This document shows positions 25,539 through 63,553 of a DNA stretch of 64,000 nucleotides, in pieces. A program made the position numbers and the translations under genes. Each line of letters starts with the position of its first letter. Position 1 is the stretch's first letter. The stretch is from Karalla daura (lineage: Eukaryota; Chordata; Actinopteri; Chaetodontiformes; Leiognathidae), in assembly GCA_029224185.1 (NCBI GenBank), contig CM055196.1, positions 13,084,009 to 13,148,008 on the forward strand, written 5' to 3'. The notes beneath the pieces were generated by a model. It saw only the letters and a list, made by a program, of their open reading frames with translations. It searched no databases and was not told where the DNA came from.

Positions 25539-28123
25539 CTGTAATGCAGGGAGAGGAGGAGAAACATAAAACAGCAACTAATTAGATCAATGTTGTGATA
25601 AAGTTGTTATAATTCATAATTAAGAAAAATGTGTATTTTGTGTATGGATCATTGCAAAAGTGATATTTTTTAAAATCTGTGTATATTTTATTGCTTTATT
25701 ATTTTAATGATGTCCAGCACCTTGTACTTTGGTCAGCATTGGTTGTTTGTAATGTTCTTTCTAAATAAAGCTTGAGCTGATCTGATATATTCAAGTGATA
25801 TTTGAAGGATAACCACACTGCTCCGGCTAAAATGAGGATGCAACAAAAGTGATTTACTGTGGTACTGGCAGATGAAGGGTAAGGGGATGTCACAGAAGAA
25901 GGCAGTGAGGACATATCCCAGTCCTGTGGCGTTCTTCTGAAGGGCATAACAGTCTGTCTGATTGGCTGGCAGCGTTGATATCATAGTGCCAGTCTGGTTG
26001 AAGGCGGAGCCGTCAGACCAGAGAGGTTGTCCCTCCTCCTGAGGGTAGATGTGAAAGAGATAGATCATCTCCTGTTTAGAGATAAAACTACTTCAGACAC
26101 TTATTGGTCAAGCTACTTCACTGATAGATAGCATTTATTTCCACACTACCTTAAATCAACTCTGACTACCTCAGCTGTTTTTACTGGCAGTCAAGGTATT
26201 GTTTGTATCTACAAGATACAAAGTGTTTAAACACGTTATACCACTTGCTGTATGTCTATTCAGTATGAGTATAAAATGATTTGTCATTTTCTCACACATC
26301 ATGATCACAAATGACTTTATGCATGTTTTTGATAAATTATGTATTTATAATTGATAAATCATTCATCCTGATTCTCAAATGAGATCCACTGCAATAAAAG
26401 ATTATTTAATAATATATAAGTTGACATTCTCAAAGAAACTTCATCATCCCGATATGTCAACTATAAAACTAATCGAAGCAACATTATGAGAGTGAAAATA
26501 ATCATCTTAAAATAATTATGCTTTGCACAGACTGATGAAGTTAGTGTTTATGTAGTGATGCTACCTTCTGGTCACTGAGCCCGGTCCACAGCAGCAGCAG
26601 TGGGGTCTGTCGAGTCAGCAGGTGAGATGAGATGAAAAGCAGGTCCTCTGCTGTCTTCAGATCAGCCAGGTGGCTTCCAGCTGTGCGGTGTCTGCAGCTG
26701 TGCTGGGCCTCGGTCCATGTCAGAGCTGCCCTGCTGACAGTGTAGCAGCTTCTTCCATGGGCCAACCAATGAGAGGGGCACTGAGCTGGAGACGGGAATC
26801 TTCTTTAACTGATATCTGCACGTGACAGTTTGTTGTGTTTGTGAAGAATGTGTACCGTACCTGTTTCCACACCAAAGCTGAGTCTCTGCTTCACTGTTAT
26901 GTTCACGTGTCTGAGGAAGGTGGTCACCACAACTTTGGCCTTGAAGCGTGTGCCCGGCTGGAGCCCTGTCACCTTGTACTGCAACTTAGTCTCTGACGAA
27001 TTGATGCTGAAGACGCGTGGGACTGAATTCGAGTTGATGTCATGCAGACTCAAAGTGGACAGACTGTGGTGTCGGTGTAGGCTCCATGTCAGGAGGGCAG
27101 TGGTGGTGGTGCTGTGTACACGGAGGGAGGAGGAAGTGACCGGAACTGGACATAAACGCAGAATGAGTAGAAGTACAGGCAAAATTAAAGAAGCAGTTAA
27201 TCAACAAGCAAGCATGTTGTTGTGTGTTTTTCTCCAGCAGCGTACTCACTAAAGTGAAAAGTCTTTGCCTGGAGAGAAGCATCACTTCTGCTTGCTCTCA
27301 ATGTGATGTTATATCCTCTGGGGTCTTCCACTAATTGCAGTGATGTCTTGCAGTCCGGGGAGCATGCTGAGTGATCAATGGGCTGCACATACACCTACAG
27401 ACAAACAAGATTATTTACTTCTCAAACCAATGAGAATGGCTTTTCTGTCACGATCACCTGCAAAGGAACTCTTACCAGGTGGCCAATTGCGGACCAGCAG
27501 GTTATTGTGTACGACTGTGGAGCAGCAGTGTCAAGGGAGGGCTGAAATACAAGTTCAACCTCAGCGGGGTTCAGATGGTGTTCACAGGCCAGCAAGACCA
27601 CCTGAGGAGGAGAGGTGAGGGGGAGAAGAGCATGCTTTCAATCATAACAATGTCCTTAGAAACAAGCTTAAAGAAGATTCATGCACAGCCGAGGATGCAT
27701 ACCGCACGTTTCAGTCGTATTTCACGTTTATGTTTTTAATTTTTAGCCAGTGAAGTATTTCTTATCTTCCTTTTGGCAAGCAAGAGGATGTCAAATTGTG
27801 GCTTTAAAACCTTAGTGCACAGATAAATTTGTGTGTTAATGTTTCTATGAAGTTGTGGAGTAAAACGAAGCCTCACCAGGCACAGTCTGGTGATGAGAAC
27901 TGATTTTAGGGTGTGCAACATCAATACACAAATCAATGTGTCATCATCATACACAAAGACTTTTGCATCATCGATCAAGGGAGTGAGCTGAAGGTGAGCT
28001 CCTCGCTCATCCATTTCAGATGAGTGAAAATAAACCTTTATCTTCATCTTCATCTGTCAGGTCACTTCATCTTACCTGACAGCAAGCAGCCAGGAACCAC
28101 AGGCGCTCAGCTCCACCCATCAT
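19233..28123 (-). CDS. ptprq: ptprq N-terminal extension (long isoform): signal peptide, CTLD and FN3 array
   Basis: Eighteen exons on the same strand as ptprq, 3,531 nt (exactly 1,177 codons), no internal stop, all borders GT/AG and all phases compatible. Order: signal peptide, FN3-like segment, FN3, C-type-lectin-like domain, then eight FN3 domains plus the first half of a ninth. I find no stop codon, transmembrane segment or further exon between the last exon (19,233-19,393) and 18,057. That exon ends in phase 0 and codes the A-C' half of an FN3; the core exon at 16,531-16,642 starts in phase 0 with the matching E-G half. I infer one gene with two first exons. The alternative, a separate degenerate gene, would leave half a domain unfinished. 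I do not know of a lectin domain in mammalian PTPRQ. ORF support is strong; the link to ptprq is inferred. Confidence 0.75.
25858..26785 (-). CDS. ptprq: ptprq long form, exons U5-U6: C-type-lectin-like domain
   Basis: Exons 26,565-26,785 and 25,858-26,071 give a full 'long-form' CTLD of about 145 residues. Visible landmarks: N-terminal cysteine pair (CPSHWLAHGRSCY), helix-1 cysteine (AQHSC), the WIGL-type core motif as LLWTGLSDQ, WSDGSAFN, the TDC cysteine, and the closing FFCDIPLPFICQY pair. The usual Ca2+/sugar motifs (EPN or QPD, and WND before the third core cysteine) are absent; that position reads VLTAFFC. Family knowledge says such CTLDs usually bind protein or other non-sugar ligands. 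It lies between FN3 domains. The exons join at phase 0 and leave at phase 1. Confidence 0.85.
26861..28123 (-). CDS. ptprq: ptprq long form, exons U1-U4: signal peptide and membrane-distal FN3-like region
   Basis: Exons 28,076-28,123, 27,476-27,601, 27,250-27,394, 26,861-27,145 (phases 0-0, 0-0, 0-1, 1-1). The ATG at 28,123 is the first in frame after an upstream TGA; a second ATG follows at once. The start MMGGAERLWFLAACCQVVLL is hydrophobic and reads as a signal peptide split by an intron. U2-U3 encode about 80 residues with four cysteines and a sequon (YNITLRASRSD) that look like a degenerate FN3 or Ig-like fold. U4 is a recognisable FN3 (TALLTW, then VTGLQPGTRFKAKVVV). About 2 kb separates this start from the otogl stop codon. 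Confidence 0.7.
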
Positions 28124-28484
28124 CTCTTCATCTCCATTAGAAAGACCTGGATCCACCTGGACACCCAGTCACCTCCAGGGTGAGAGACAGCGCGTCCTGG
28201 CTGTGTTTTCAGCCATCAGTCGTCTCCTAAGTTAACCAAAAGCAGCTGTGCATAAACATCTGCTCTGGAAAGTCCCGGAACTATTTTAGGCGTTGACGCA
28301 TAGCCGAGCGTCTGAAAGTTGTCTCTTTCAACTTTCGAAGACTTTGAGAGCAACTTGAAAATAGACTGCTATTCGAGATCCCAAGGGGGGTGGGAAATCT
28401 TCCTACTTGTTTGTACAAAGCCTGGACTTTGAATTTAGCGCGCAGTCGAATCTCAAAGAGAGAGCAGAGAGAGACAGCAGAGCC

Positions 28485-28521
<37 letters not shown>

Positions 28522-29525
28522 AGGGAGGGAGAGAAGGAGAGAGAGAGATTCATTTTGTTCTGCCTCTTTGTTGGGATAAGAGCACATCACCATGGAAACC
28601 ACGGGCACATGGCCACTCTAGAGCTCCCCAGGAGAGAGGGAGGTGGGGAGGCTGGGCATACAGACGGATCAGAGGTGGGCTTCATGGGAAATTGAGATGT
28701 GCTCATGGGCGAAGCCACCGACAGTCCGTCACAGCACACTGCAGGTCTGAGATGCTATTCACAGGCTCTCAAAGCAGGAGGGCTGAATGGGGGATTTATC
28801 CTTGTTCTCCGGTGGTAACATCGACGCTATGAAACACTGGATTCTCCAGAAATCTCACAGATGCTTTTTAAAAGGCGCCTTTACAATCCTATTGTGTGTT
28901 TCTGCATTGATTTGTTTCATGTTTATCTGCTGGCCGCTCACTGGCTTTGCTCTGATTGGCTGTCTCACCTGCCACTCACATAAACATGACTTGACATTCC
29001 TTGCTAAGCAATAGAGCTTAGCAACCTCTTTCTGAGCTACGAGGTACAGGAAATTTCAATTTAAACGACAAATGTCATGATGTGTTTGGACCTGCCTTTA
29101 GCCTGGTATCGACTGTCGTTACTCAACAAAGACAAAGTTAAGTTCTTTTTCATTCTGAGTCCCCTTAAAAATGAGTCTGCACTGCAAATTGTTCGCAGCA
29201 GAGCAGTGGTGAGCGCGGCTTGGCTCGGTCATGGGGTGTGGTGGCACAACGGGCCAGTGAGGAATGACAGGAATGTGAAAGGGAGAAATGATTGACGGAC
29301 AGAGAGCTGGGTCCACCGAGGAGTTCTGTTATGGAGAGGCGACCCCACACTGTAATAACCTCTGTGAGGTGAAAGGCAAACACATGTCAGCATGACCAGT
29401 GCTGAATCAGGATGGGTTTGTGTGTAATAAGGGTTGGAGAGCAAATTAACTGAGAAGGAGTGTGAGGAGGACACGTTAAACGTCAGTCATTCTTGTAATA
29501 ATCCACACAAAGACACTGCTTTATC
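28124..29525. other. Intergenic region between otogl 3' end and ptprq long-form start
   Basis: About 1.4 kb with no coding signal I can support. It should hold the long-form ptprq promoter and 5' UTR. A GA-rich simple repeat lies at 28,489-28,548. Plus-strand open frames here are short and without recognisable domains. Confidence 0.5.
28489..28548. repeat. (GA)n/GAGG simple repeat
   Basis: Purine tract about 370 bp upstream of the long-form ptprq start codon; on the gene strand it is a CT-rich stretch, common near teleost promoters. Confidence 0.9.
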
Positions 29526-29531
29526 TTTATT
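29526..29531 (-). terminator. Candidate otogl polyadenylation signal (AATAAA on minus strand)
   Basis: TTTATT on the plus strand reads AATAAA on the gene strand, about 545 nt after the otogl stop. No other canonical hexamer stands out nearer the stop, apart from an ATTAAA right next to it. The hexamer is real; its use is inferred. Confidence 0.4.
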
Positions 29532-30075
29532 CTCCTACTTTAATTCAACATTAACTGCAAAGAGGCCAGAGCTCACATTTTGAAAATGCACTGAACTTTT
29601 TCTAAGAAAACAAAGCATCGCATCGACTCTTTTGTTTTTACAAAGGCTAAATTTATCCCCTAGGACAAACCACAAAGCATGTACAGTGTTTGAACCCAAC
29701 AGCAGATACATAAAAAATGCAACAACTGCTGTGTCAACATGACATCAATTGTTAATATACAGTTGATAGGAGGCTAACTGCACTATACTATCACTTGAAA
29801 GCCCAAGGAAGCTGACTGTCTTGGCACAGCAAGTACATAAAGACTAAAGTGCAGACCAAACTACTTGACAACAAAATCTCCAACTTACATCAGTCATTCC
29901 CAGTATCTTGTAGTTAAAGCTAGCACACAAGGTCAGTGTTTTAAAGTGAACTATAGTGACAATCGAAATAAAACATGGCTGCTTTTTATGTTTGTTCACC
30001 AGTAATATATATAAAAAAAAATCTGACCCATCCCCTGAAAATGTCGCCTTGTTTGTGATGCACTTTTAATTCAGT

Positions 30076-52719
<22,644 letters not shown>

Positions 52720-53250
52720 CTCAGAGTCCGAGAGGAGGTCCGGCCGAAACTTTAACGGTGCATCTCAATCTTTCCGGGAGTAAAAGGATTTAGGTTGTTC
52801 GGTGGCACCGGCAGTGTGCAGGCTAGAAAACCTACCTGCTGGCGACAGCCCCCCCTGAGCAGATGACGACTAGACTACACCTGTGTGGGCGAGTCAGCAG
52901 CGCTCTGTCACTCCAACATCCTCAGCCAGCTACTCTCCTCTGTGCGTGCGTACGTACGTGTGTGTGTGCGGGTCTGTGTGTGTGGGTGTCTGTGTGTGTG
53001 TGTGTGGTTGAGTGAGTATGTGTTAAGGGAGAGACAGGTGTGTGGCTCCGTCACCGGGACTTTTCACCTCTTTGGTTACCATTACATTTCTGGCTGAGAA
53101 TTGACCCAGGTCGGATAGTTATGACGTACTCCAGTGGAGGAAAACGAGCTAAATTTGGCTCACCTTTCTCACACGTGGTGTTTTTAATGCGCAAATCCCA
53201 AATATTGCAAAAAAAAAAAAAAAGTAATAGAAATTGCCAAAACTGATTAC

Positions 53251-53287
53251 TGAGAGCATGACAATATCAGATATTGTCATGCTCTCA
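53251..53287. repeat. 37-bp perfect palindrome
   Basis: Arms TGAGAGCATGACAATATC and GATATTGTCATGCTCTCA around a single A: 18 bp per arm, no mismatch. It lies about 0.5 kb upstream of the otogl start codon in AT-rich sequence. Confidence 0.95.
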
Positions 53288-56200
53288 TGAGGTGGTTTTC
53301 AGACGATAAATATGTGTATCTAATCTAAAAAGGTCTTACTCAAAGTGGATGAGACTTGATGGAGATTAAAAAAATAGAATTACGGTTCATAAAAAAAATT
53401 CAATAGAAACATAGAGTTCTGTATTGAAATTTAATTAATTGAAATATCGGTTTTATTTTGCGAAAAAAAAACTAATGGAAATACCCTTACAGTCTTGCTA
53501 AGTCCTGTTTCAAACTCAACAATAGTACTACAGAAAATTAGCGCTTTACAAAGGTTTTTGTTAGGATAAAACCGGACATTTGAAAAGTATCCAATTTTGA
53601 GACTCTAAAGAAAATAGGCTGCCTACCTTCAATGCTACAACATAGTCATGCTCTTGGGCTCTAATGAAAGGTAAGCCTTGGGTCTGTCTCATCTGGCATC
53701 CACATTCACTCTCATTATTACTGACAAAGTGAATAAATTGTGAAATTGCGATTCACTCATTAACCAAAATGCACTTGTTAGGATGATAACGGACCGTGCA
53801 CGCTTCCCCCATCCCACTGCACATAGACTTCATCTTGTGGCAGTCAAGCCCAGCTGTGCCCCATTACCTCTCAGAGCCAGCCATATTATTTGGAATCTCT
53901 TGCCTGTCATCACTTCCTTTGGAAAATCAAGATTGTACAGTCTCCCCCTTCTCCAATAGCAAGTGAATGACCAGCACATGATGAAATCAGTTTAAAGAAG
54001 CAGGGCTATGTAGATTAATATGTCTTGTCTATCCAGTGGTTAGCTGGGGTGTACAGTATTGCTGCGTTTACATTTATGTTGTTAACTAATGTATGGCAGT
54101 AGTAAAAAACAGAATGAATAGCTGCAGCAGTGTGCCGAGCAGTGAGGACCAGCTGGGGTCCAGGGACGTGAAGCTGCTTGAAGATGAGCTCCGGAGGTGT
54201 GATGTCTTCCAACTATGTGCTATTCCAGTGCTCTTTGGTGTCTGGATCTCTGCTGGAGCTGTTTCTCTCCATCCCCTTCATATGTCCTCTGCCTTTTCTT
54301 CTTCTGGCTGTGGTGCCAGATTTCCAAAACAGGCATTTTTGTTATTTGAGGCTAAACCATTACCATTATAATGTCAGTGCCCCTAAATATGGTGGATGGA
54401 TAATCGTGTGTGGGACTTTCTGCAGAGACTGTCCCAGTGAGTCTCAGATGGCCATTGTCTTGGGAACTGTATTTGAACCAACAAACTTATGAGTGAACTT
54501 AAAGTGAACTCTGTGCTCCTTGAGTCCCAGGTTCATGTCCTCATAAATCTCAATGCTATGAATGGACTATTGTTTTAGACAGGATGACCAATATGACTAA
54601 ATATGTACAAGAGGGTGTTTGTTCTTACCAAATATATGACTAATATATGACAATGTTATTATTGACTCCTGTTCAAACGTTATGTAACTATAAATGCTGG
54701 ATAGGATTTAATCATTTTGAAAGATTACTAAATGTATATTAATCACAGGTATTTTCCAATCTACCTGTTTATATGCTGCATGTGGAGAGTCATGTCCTGG
54801 CCAGGCTACCAAGACATTTAATTGAGATCTGTAGAAAGATACACAGTACATATATAGGGCTTTTGTCTGTTTTAAACAACTGATTTATTTTCACAGCACT
54901 GCTCATGTTATCACCATAGCTTGAGGCTTTATTTCTCATCAAAGATTTCCACTGTAAACCGATGGCAAGTATGGGATTATCTGATATCCGACACCTGATT
55001 TGGACTACATTGGATGGGCACTAATATGCAACTTCTCTGCAGATGGGTGAGAGTTTGGCACTGTAGTGGGGCCCAGGCAGGTTACAGGACAAGAACCCAT
55101 CTACCATGTGCAAGATGTTACAGTATAGGTGATAAAATGAAAGTGTAGACTCGAGTTGGGAGCATTTAAATGCAGTAATTGAAAGATAAGAAAGGAAAAT
55201 ATGACATAAATGGATTAGAGCTCTCTAAAGAGGGAAGCAGAATCTCCAGACAGCAGACAGTTAGCTGATCCCAACATCAATTCCTCCATTGTTGTGTTGA
55301 TAGACATTTTGAGGTAAATTCTGTCACGTCACTGAACTGATCTGACAGTTGAAAAAGGGTAAAAGAAAGAAAAGCAAATGTGGGGAATGCTTACAGTATG
55401 AATGTCTGGTGCAAAATCCTGGAGCTATGGGCAAACAGGGGCAGGACGTGGCCTGCTTTGTGTAGAATAATGAATAATAAATCCCCAGGCAGAAGTGAGA
55501 CAGTAGAGGCAGTGAGGGTTTCTAGAAAGGGAAAGCTTGACTGGCAGACCGCTAACACGGCTAAAGGAAAGACTGGGAGAAAAAGAGGAGACAGACAGAG
55601 AAATTTTAACTGATGAAAGGAAGGCAGACAAAGACAATTTTAAAGCAAATTGTTTGAGCACCACATTGGTCTAACCTCACCAGGTGGTGGTATGGGATAA
55701 TGAAAATAAAACCTCATAAAAATTAAGTCTGTTTCTGACAACAGTGCATGCTCTTCTGGCTGAATACGTGCATATCTTAGAAGATCTGCAGCTTGGATGA
55801 TATTCCACAGGAAGATGTACATTTAACCACAGATAAGAGACATGAAGCGTGGTGGAGGTAGACGTTGAGGCCCATGGGATTCGGACATATTCTTCAACTG
55901 TCTGAAGAAAGACTCTTGTACATGACCCAGATGGGAGGGCGGTGCTGGCAGAGCCGGGGGCTGATCATCAGACTGGGAAGTGAATTTTCGGCAGGGAGAG
56001 ACACACCTCCCATGATGACACAGGACAACAAGGTCACACACTCACAGACACACTCACAGTCACGCTGATTAAATATATCTCTATCCACACACATTACATG
56101 AAATAATATGCATACAGTGACACCAATGTAAATATAATAAAATAGAAAAAATGTCAAATTTGCCTGCACTATGATATTGGACATAAGACACTTTGAAGCT

Positions 56201-57091
56201 AACCAGTTTTCCTTTCCTTCCTTAGTGGAGTCGATGTTATTTTCACTCCCCAAATATGATCGACTTGATATCACTGCTGTTTGCTGTCTGTGATTCTATC
56301 TGTGATTTTCATGTTTTGTTGCCTGTGAAATGTGGTCGATTATCTCAGACGGAACAAGAGGAATCTAATGTGTTCAACAGTCATAGATGTTATGTAAAGA
56401 TGACTTCAATATCTCAACAACACTGCTTACACTACTTGTTTTCTGAAAACTACTCATTGTCTGGTGAGCTGTACTCGAATGATCAAACATACCATAAATA
56501 CTATATAAAATGTATTAATCTCTTAATATGGAAGAAAATATGTAAAAGAAAGCCTCTGTCCTCATTAGGTATATAAGCTCATACTGGATGGGGTGCCACA
56601 ATTTTAGGCTCTGTTTCGCATCAAAGATTTTCCTAACAGCGAGCATCATTTCTATTGTAAGCTGCTGTTCTATTATTGAATGAAAACTCATACTGGACTT
56701 CAGGCTACAGGCTTAATAATTTTTTGAGAGCAACGGTCAGCAGTGGATATGTCTAAAGTGAAGAAACAATTGCAGCTGTGTTGGGCTCTTATCTCATTGT
56801 GCATTGGATTGTTTCCCTCTGCTGGCTGACTGGGTTTATATCATGTGCAATCAGGAGGAAATAGAACAGAGGACTCACATACAAAGGTTTAAAAAACCTG
56901 TTCTGGTTTAATAGCACTGTACTGTACATAGTGATACATCTGTGATTAAAACTCTTTGTAGCAGTTAATGTAGAAGCAGGAGGGCAATCACTAAAAGGAG
57001 GAAGGCTTAACGATAGCAAGAGTGGCTCAGATCGTCTGGAGGCAAAGCTAAAACATGGTATCATTGGGTACGTGGTTTAGTATCTAATAGG

Positions 57092-57097
57092 TTTATT
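57092..57097 (-). terminator. Candidate synaptotagmin polyadenylation signal
   Basis: TTTATT on the plus strand reads AATAAA on the gene strand, about 85 nt after the stop codon. Neuronal syt genes often have longer 3' UTRs, so a more distal site is possible. Confidence 0.35.
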
Positions 57098-57181
57098 TAA
57101 GGGGGGGATTTAGGTAAGAGGTAGGAACATAAATTGAAAGAAGTTCAGCTGCATGATTACTAGCTCGCTGAGGTCACGGTT

Positions 57182-60281
<3,100 letters not shown>

Positions 60282-60317
60282 TATTTGTGGAATGATAGTA
60301 GCTCTGGAGTCAAACTG

Positions 60318-62053
60318 GCAGAGAGACACAGATATAGAAAAAAGCATCGTTCAGCCCTGATCTAATAACACCTTCAGCATCACTGAATCCTCTTCATATG
60401 GCCGAAAAGATCCAATGTGAGGAACCACCCACACAAACAAAGTGAACACACACACACACCAGAGCTGCATTTACATAATTGCTATTGATCAGATGTATTA
60501 GAAGCAATAATGTGCTTATAGACACTGTATGACCATCAGTGTCAAATGTCTTCTCCTGTTTCTGCTGGCCTGGCAATAACACTTGAACACAGGATATGCA
60601 AGCCGCTGCCTCTGCCAAACCTGCTGACATGGAGGGGGCAGAGGGATGGAGGAGAGGAAGGAGAGAAGTGAAGTTGGATCATCACGCGTGGATCACTGCT
60701 GTTCCACACTTTGCTGCCAGAGGTGAGGATCATGCGCCAAGGTCATGTGCAGTTAACCAATCAACATCAGTGCCTAGAAAACAAAACTCCCAGCTGCCAG
60801 GAATTCAACCCTAAGTGAAAAGGGAAAAAGTGTTTTGATCTGTTGTTTTCTATTCTGCGGACATCGCAGTTACAGTATTGAGTGTCTGTGTTTGAGTCAG
60901 CAAATGGGAGCTCACACCCAAGCAAACACTGATCTCAGTCTGTGTCTCCTTTTTCAGGATTATTCATGAGTTTTCATTCCTAAAAAGACCAACAGAAGCC
61001 TCCACTGTTACAATAACAGCTGTCAACAAGGAGTTTATGGTGCATCCAAACTACCCAGAAGTTAAGCCACAGAACAATGTGTCCCATATTTCTCCAATCA
61101 GATCATTATTATTTATTTCATACAAGGATATGTGGTATGCTATGCTGGCTGCTTATGGGCAATATTTTAAATTCTGGTGTACTTCTGTGAATCTCCCTGT
61201 GCAATGTATAAACGATCATCTTTTCTATTGTTTTTGCTGCAGAGGAAACAAAGAATGACTCAGTAATTGCACCATCTGGCTCCCTAACTCCTCACTTGTC
61301 ACTGTAACTAAAACTCTTTTTTACACCTGATGTAACAAGGTGGCAAATTCATTCTGGCGTGCAAAGAATAGCTGAGCTGAAATGACAGGCATATAAAAGA
61401 CGACAGAGATAAAAAAATCTTGTTTTTAGTTTGACTTTGTAAATTTCCTCAACCTTCAGGATAAGTGCGCCTTTCAGCAGACGTGAAAGAAAATCACTGA
61501 AATTGGAATTGCAAATGCACACAACTTGTCCACGGTCATTATGTCGTTGTACTGCAGCTGTTATCCAGTGAACAACAACAACAATGGAAACAGAAACCCA
61601 GTTAACATCATTTGTCTTTCAAGCATCCAGGGGGTGAAAACACAGTTGTGGTTTACTCAAAATGACCAAAATGAAATAAATGGACATTTTCAATTGATGA
61701 AACAAAGACAAAAACAAAAGGAGTCCAGACATACCTGTGTTCAGACGTCCCAGCAGCAGTGCTCAGACTCACAGGTATTCCTGTTCCTGACGAAGAGGTG
61801 GAGTAGGAGGAGGAGGGGTAAAGATAACAGCAGAGAGCAGGAAAGGTGAAGGAAGCCAGTAAGGTGATGGAGTTATTGTGGCCACCCAGTTGTTAGATTC
61901 CAAGAGGAAGAAGAAGAAGAGGAAGAGGAAGAAGAAGGATGCAGGTGTGTGGAGGCTGGACCAGGAGAGAAAGAGAGAAAGAGGGTGGGACAAGACGCAG
62001 TTGGGGTTGGGAGAAGTGGCGTTGCAGCCTGGTCATCTTGTGTCACATCCCTC

Positions 62054-62099
<46 letters not shown>

Positions 62100-63480
62100 C
62101 CATGTGTTTCACTGAGTGTTTTCTGTCCATTCAGGTCTCATGGGAGTGTTGGTGCTCATTTCTGACGCCCCACCTCTCGTGACCTCCGTCCCACCCCTGC
62201 AGGTCACCCTCAACGGGCCACTGATGCATATTCATAGGTGTAGTGACACGGCTTTTTAAAAGCTCGTTAGCATAGTGAGAGTTCAGCAGTAGAGGACATT
62301 TACATTCACAGTGGACAGCCCTGTAGGTGTCTGCGTGCATCTGTACATCTGGCAGTATCTGCAGAACTGTCTCGTGCTCTCTATGTATAGATGATGTTGC
62401 CTAATTTAGAAACTTAGGATGTGGTTTCTGCAGCAACACAGGGATCAAGTTCCGGCCCCGCCCCGTTCACCTTGAGGTACCAGAGCAGCACGGAGGTACT
62501 GTACAGTGGGAGGGATGAGACAGAGGGGAGAGGAGCAGGGCAGGGGGATGGGCAGGGAATAGGGAGCTTGACATCATGTTTGTCTGTGTCATATACTTTA
62601 GGTATTTCTTTTGCTTATAACAATAGATTTTGTTTGTTATTACTATCACTTTTTATTAAACAAACTTGATGCCAGCTGACTGAAATACATTGAATTTTTG
62701 CAATACAGTAGTTAATCTCTTCTATGTAAAGCTGTATTGTGAACATTTATTTTAAAAGCAATGCTTGTGAAAATGTGCATGATAGAACATCACTAATACA
62801 CAATCTACAGCAGTTAAAATTGATTTAATATCTGGTATGGTGGTATCGCTTGAAAGTTGATGAGGATAAGGGTAGCATCTCAATGGGATTCAGGTTATAC
62901 TCATTTTTCTATTTTCAATTGTACATTCTCATTTTGTTAATCCTGTAAAAAGGTTTTTTTCACCTATTGTCAGAACTGCCATTACTATTCCTGTATATGT
63001 CAACAAACACTTTCTATAAACATCCAAGTTGGTACAAACTGTTACACAACATCCCCACTTGCAGAGGGAGCACTCAGATGATAATAATGATGAAAATAAA
63101 ACAATAGTGATTCAGCTCATTTTAGTTGCCAAACTCATACAAAACTAACTAACTAACTAGCAAAGCGGGGAAGCAATTAGACACATTAAAATGTAAATTT
63201 AGAACAGTAAAACTAGACAAAAGAACATATCTCCTCGTCCTCTCTGAGTACAAAACCTTCACATACCACACACAATGGATGTACTCACAACAACACAGTA
63301 AATGAATAAATGTTACATTTTTATGGACAACACATACATATAATGCATCGTATTAATTACTGAATTAATACAAAACTTGTAGACTAAATACAGCAGTGTT
63401 TTTGTTACATGAGCTCAGAAATAAAAGTTCATAGCTTTCCTCACTAGGGGGCAGTAGCCTCCTGAAAACTGCATGGTATC
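60318..63480. other. Upstream region of the synaptotagmin gene
   Basis: No coding exon found. On the minus strand a good donor (GTATGT) lies left of 61,735, making a GA/CT-rich segment near 61,735-61,830 a possible non-coding first exon. Purine-rich and GT simple repeats lie near 61,895-61,945 and 62,059-62,098. The remainder is AT-rich without recognisable features. Confidence 0.4.
62059..62098. repeat. (GT)n microsatellite
   Basis: GT tract upstream of the synaptotagmin gene, next to a GAA/GAG purine-rich run at about 61,895-61,945. Confidence 0.95.
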
Positions 63481-63553
63481 TACGCAGACCGCCACAGAAG
63501 AAGTCTGGTCTCTAGGAGACAGAGGAAGCCTCGCTGTCCCTGCTGTACCGATG
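63480..63553 (+). other. Possible first exon of an unidentified plus-strand gene (ATG at 63,551)
   Basis: A GC-richer stretch ends in ACCGATG followed at once by GTGAGTAC, a strong donor, which is the pattern of a first exon ending just after the start codon. A candidate next exon (acceptor TTGCTGCAG, 63,904-63,956, donor GTACTG) would stop after nine codons in that frame, so either the start or the second exon is wrong. The product cannot be identified. Confidence 0.3.

Larger units (their letters stand above)
52720..57181. other. Intergenic region between synaptotagmin 3' end and otogl start
   Basis: About 4.4 kb. The otogl 5' UTR and promoter should lie near 52,720-52,900, where a potential donor (CAGCAG then GTAGGT) suggests a non-coding first exon. 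The rest is AT-rich, with a GT-rich run near 52,955-53,010, a perfect palindrome at 53,251-53,287 and no open frame with recognisable domains. Confidence 0.55.

Noticed and set aside
19233..28123. Treating the CTLD/FN3 block as a separate complete gene
   Set aside because: No stop codon, membrane anchor or final exon was found, and its last exon is exactly half a domain whose other half is the next ptprq exon; kept as a ptprq extension, with the alternative noted.
54093..54492. Two overlapping plus-strand frames of about 100 codons
   Set aside because: No recognisable domain, no splice structure and no support from neighbouring genes.
56256..56576. 106-codon plus-strand frame
   Set aside because: AT-rich chance frame in intergenic DNA with no recognisable features.
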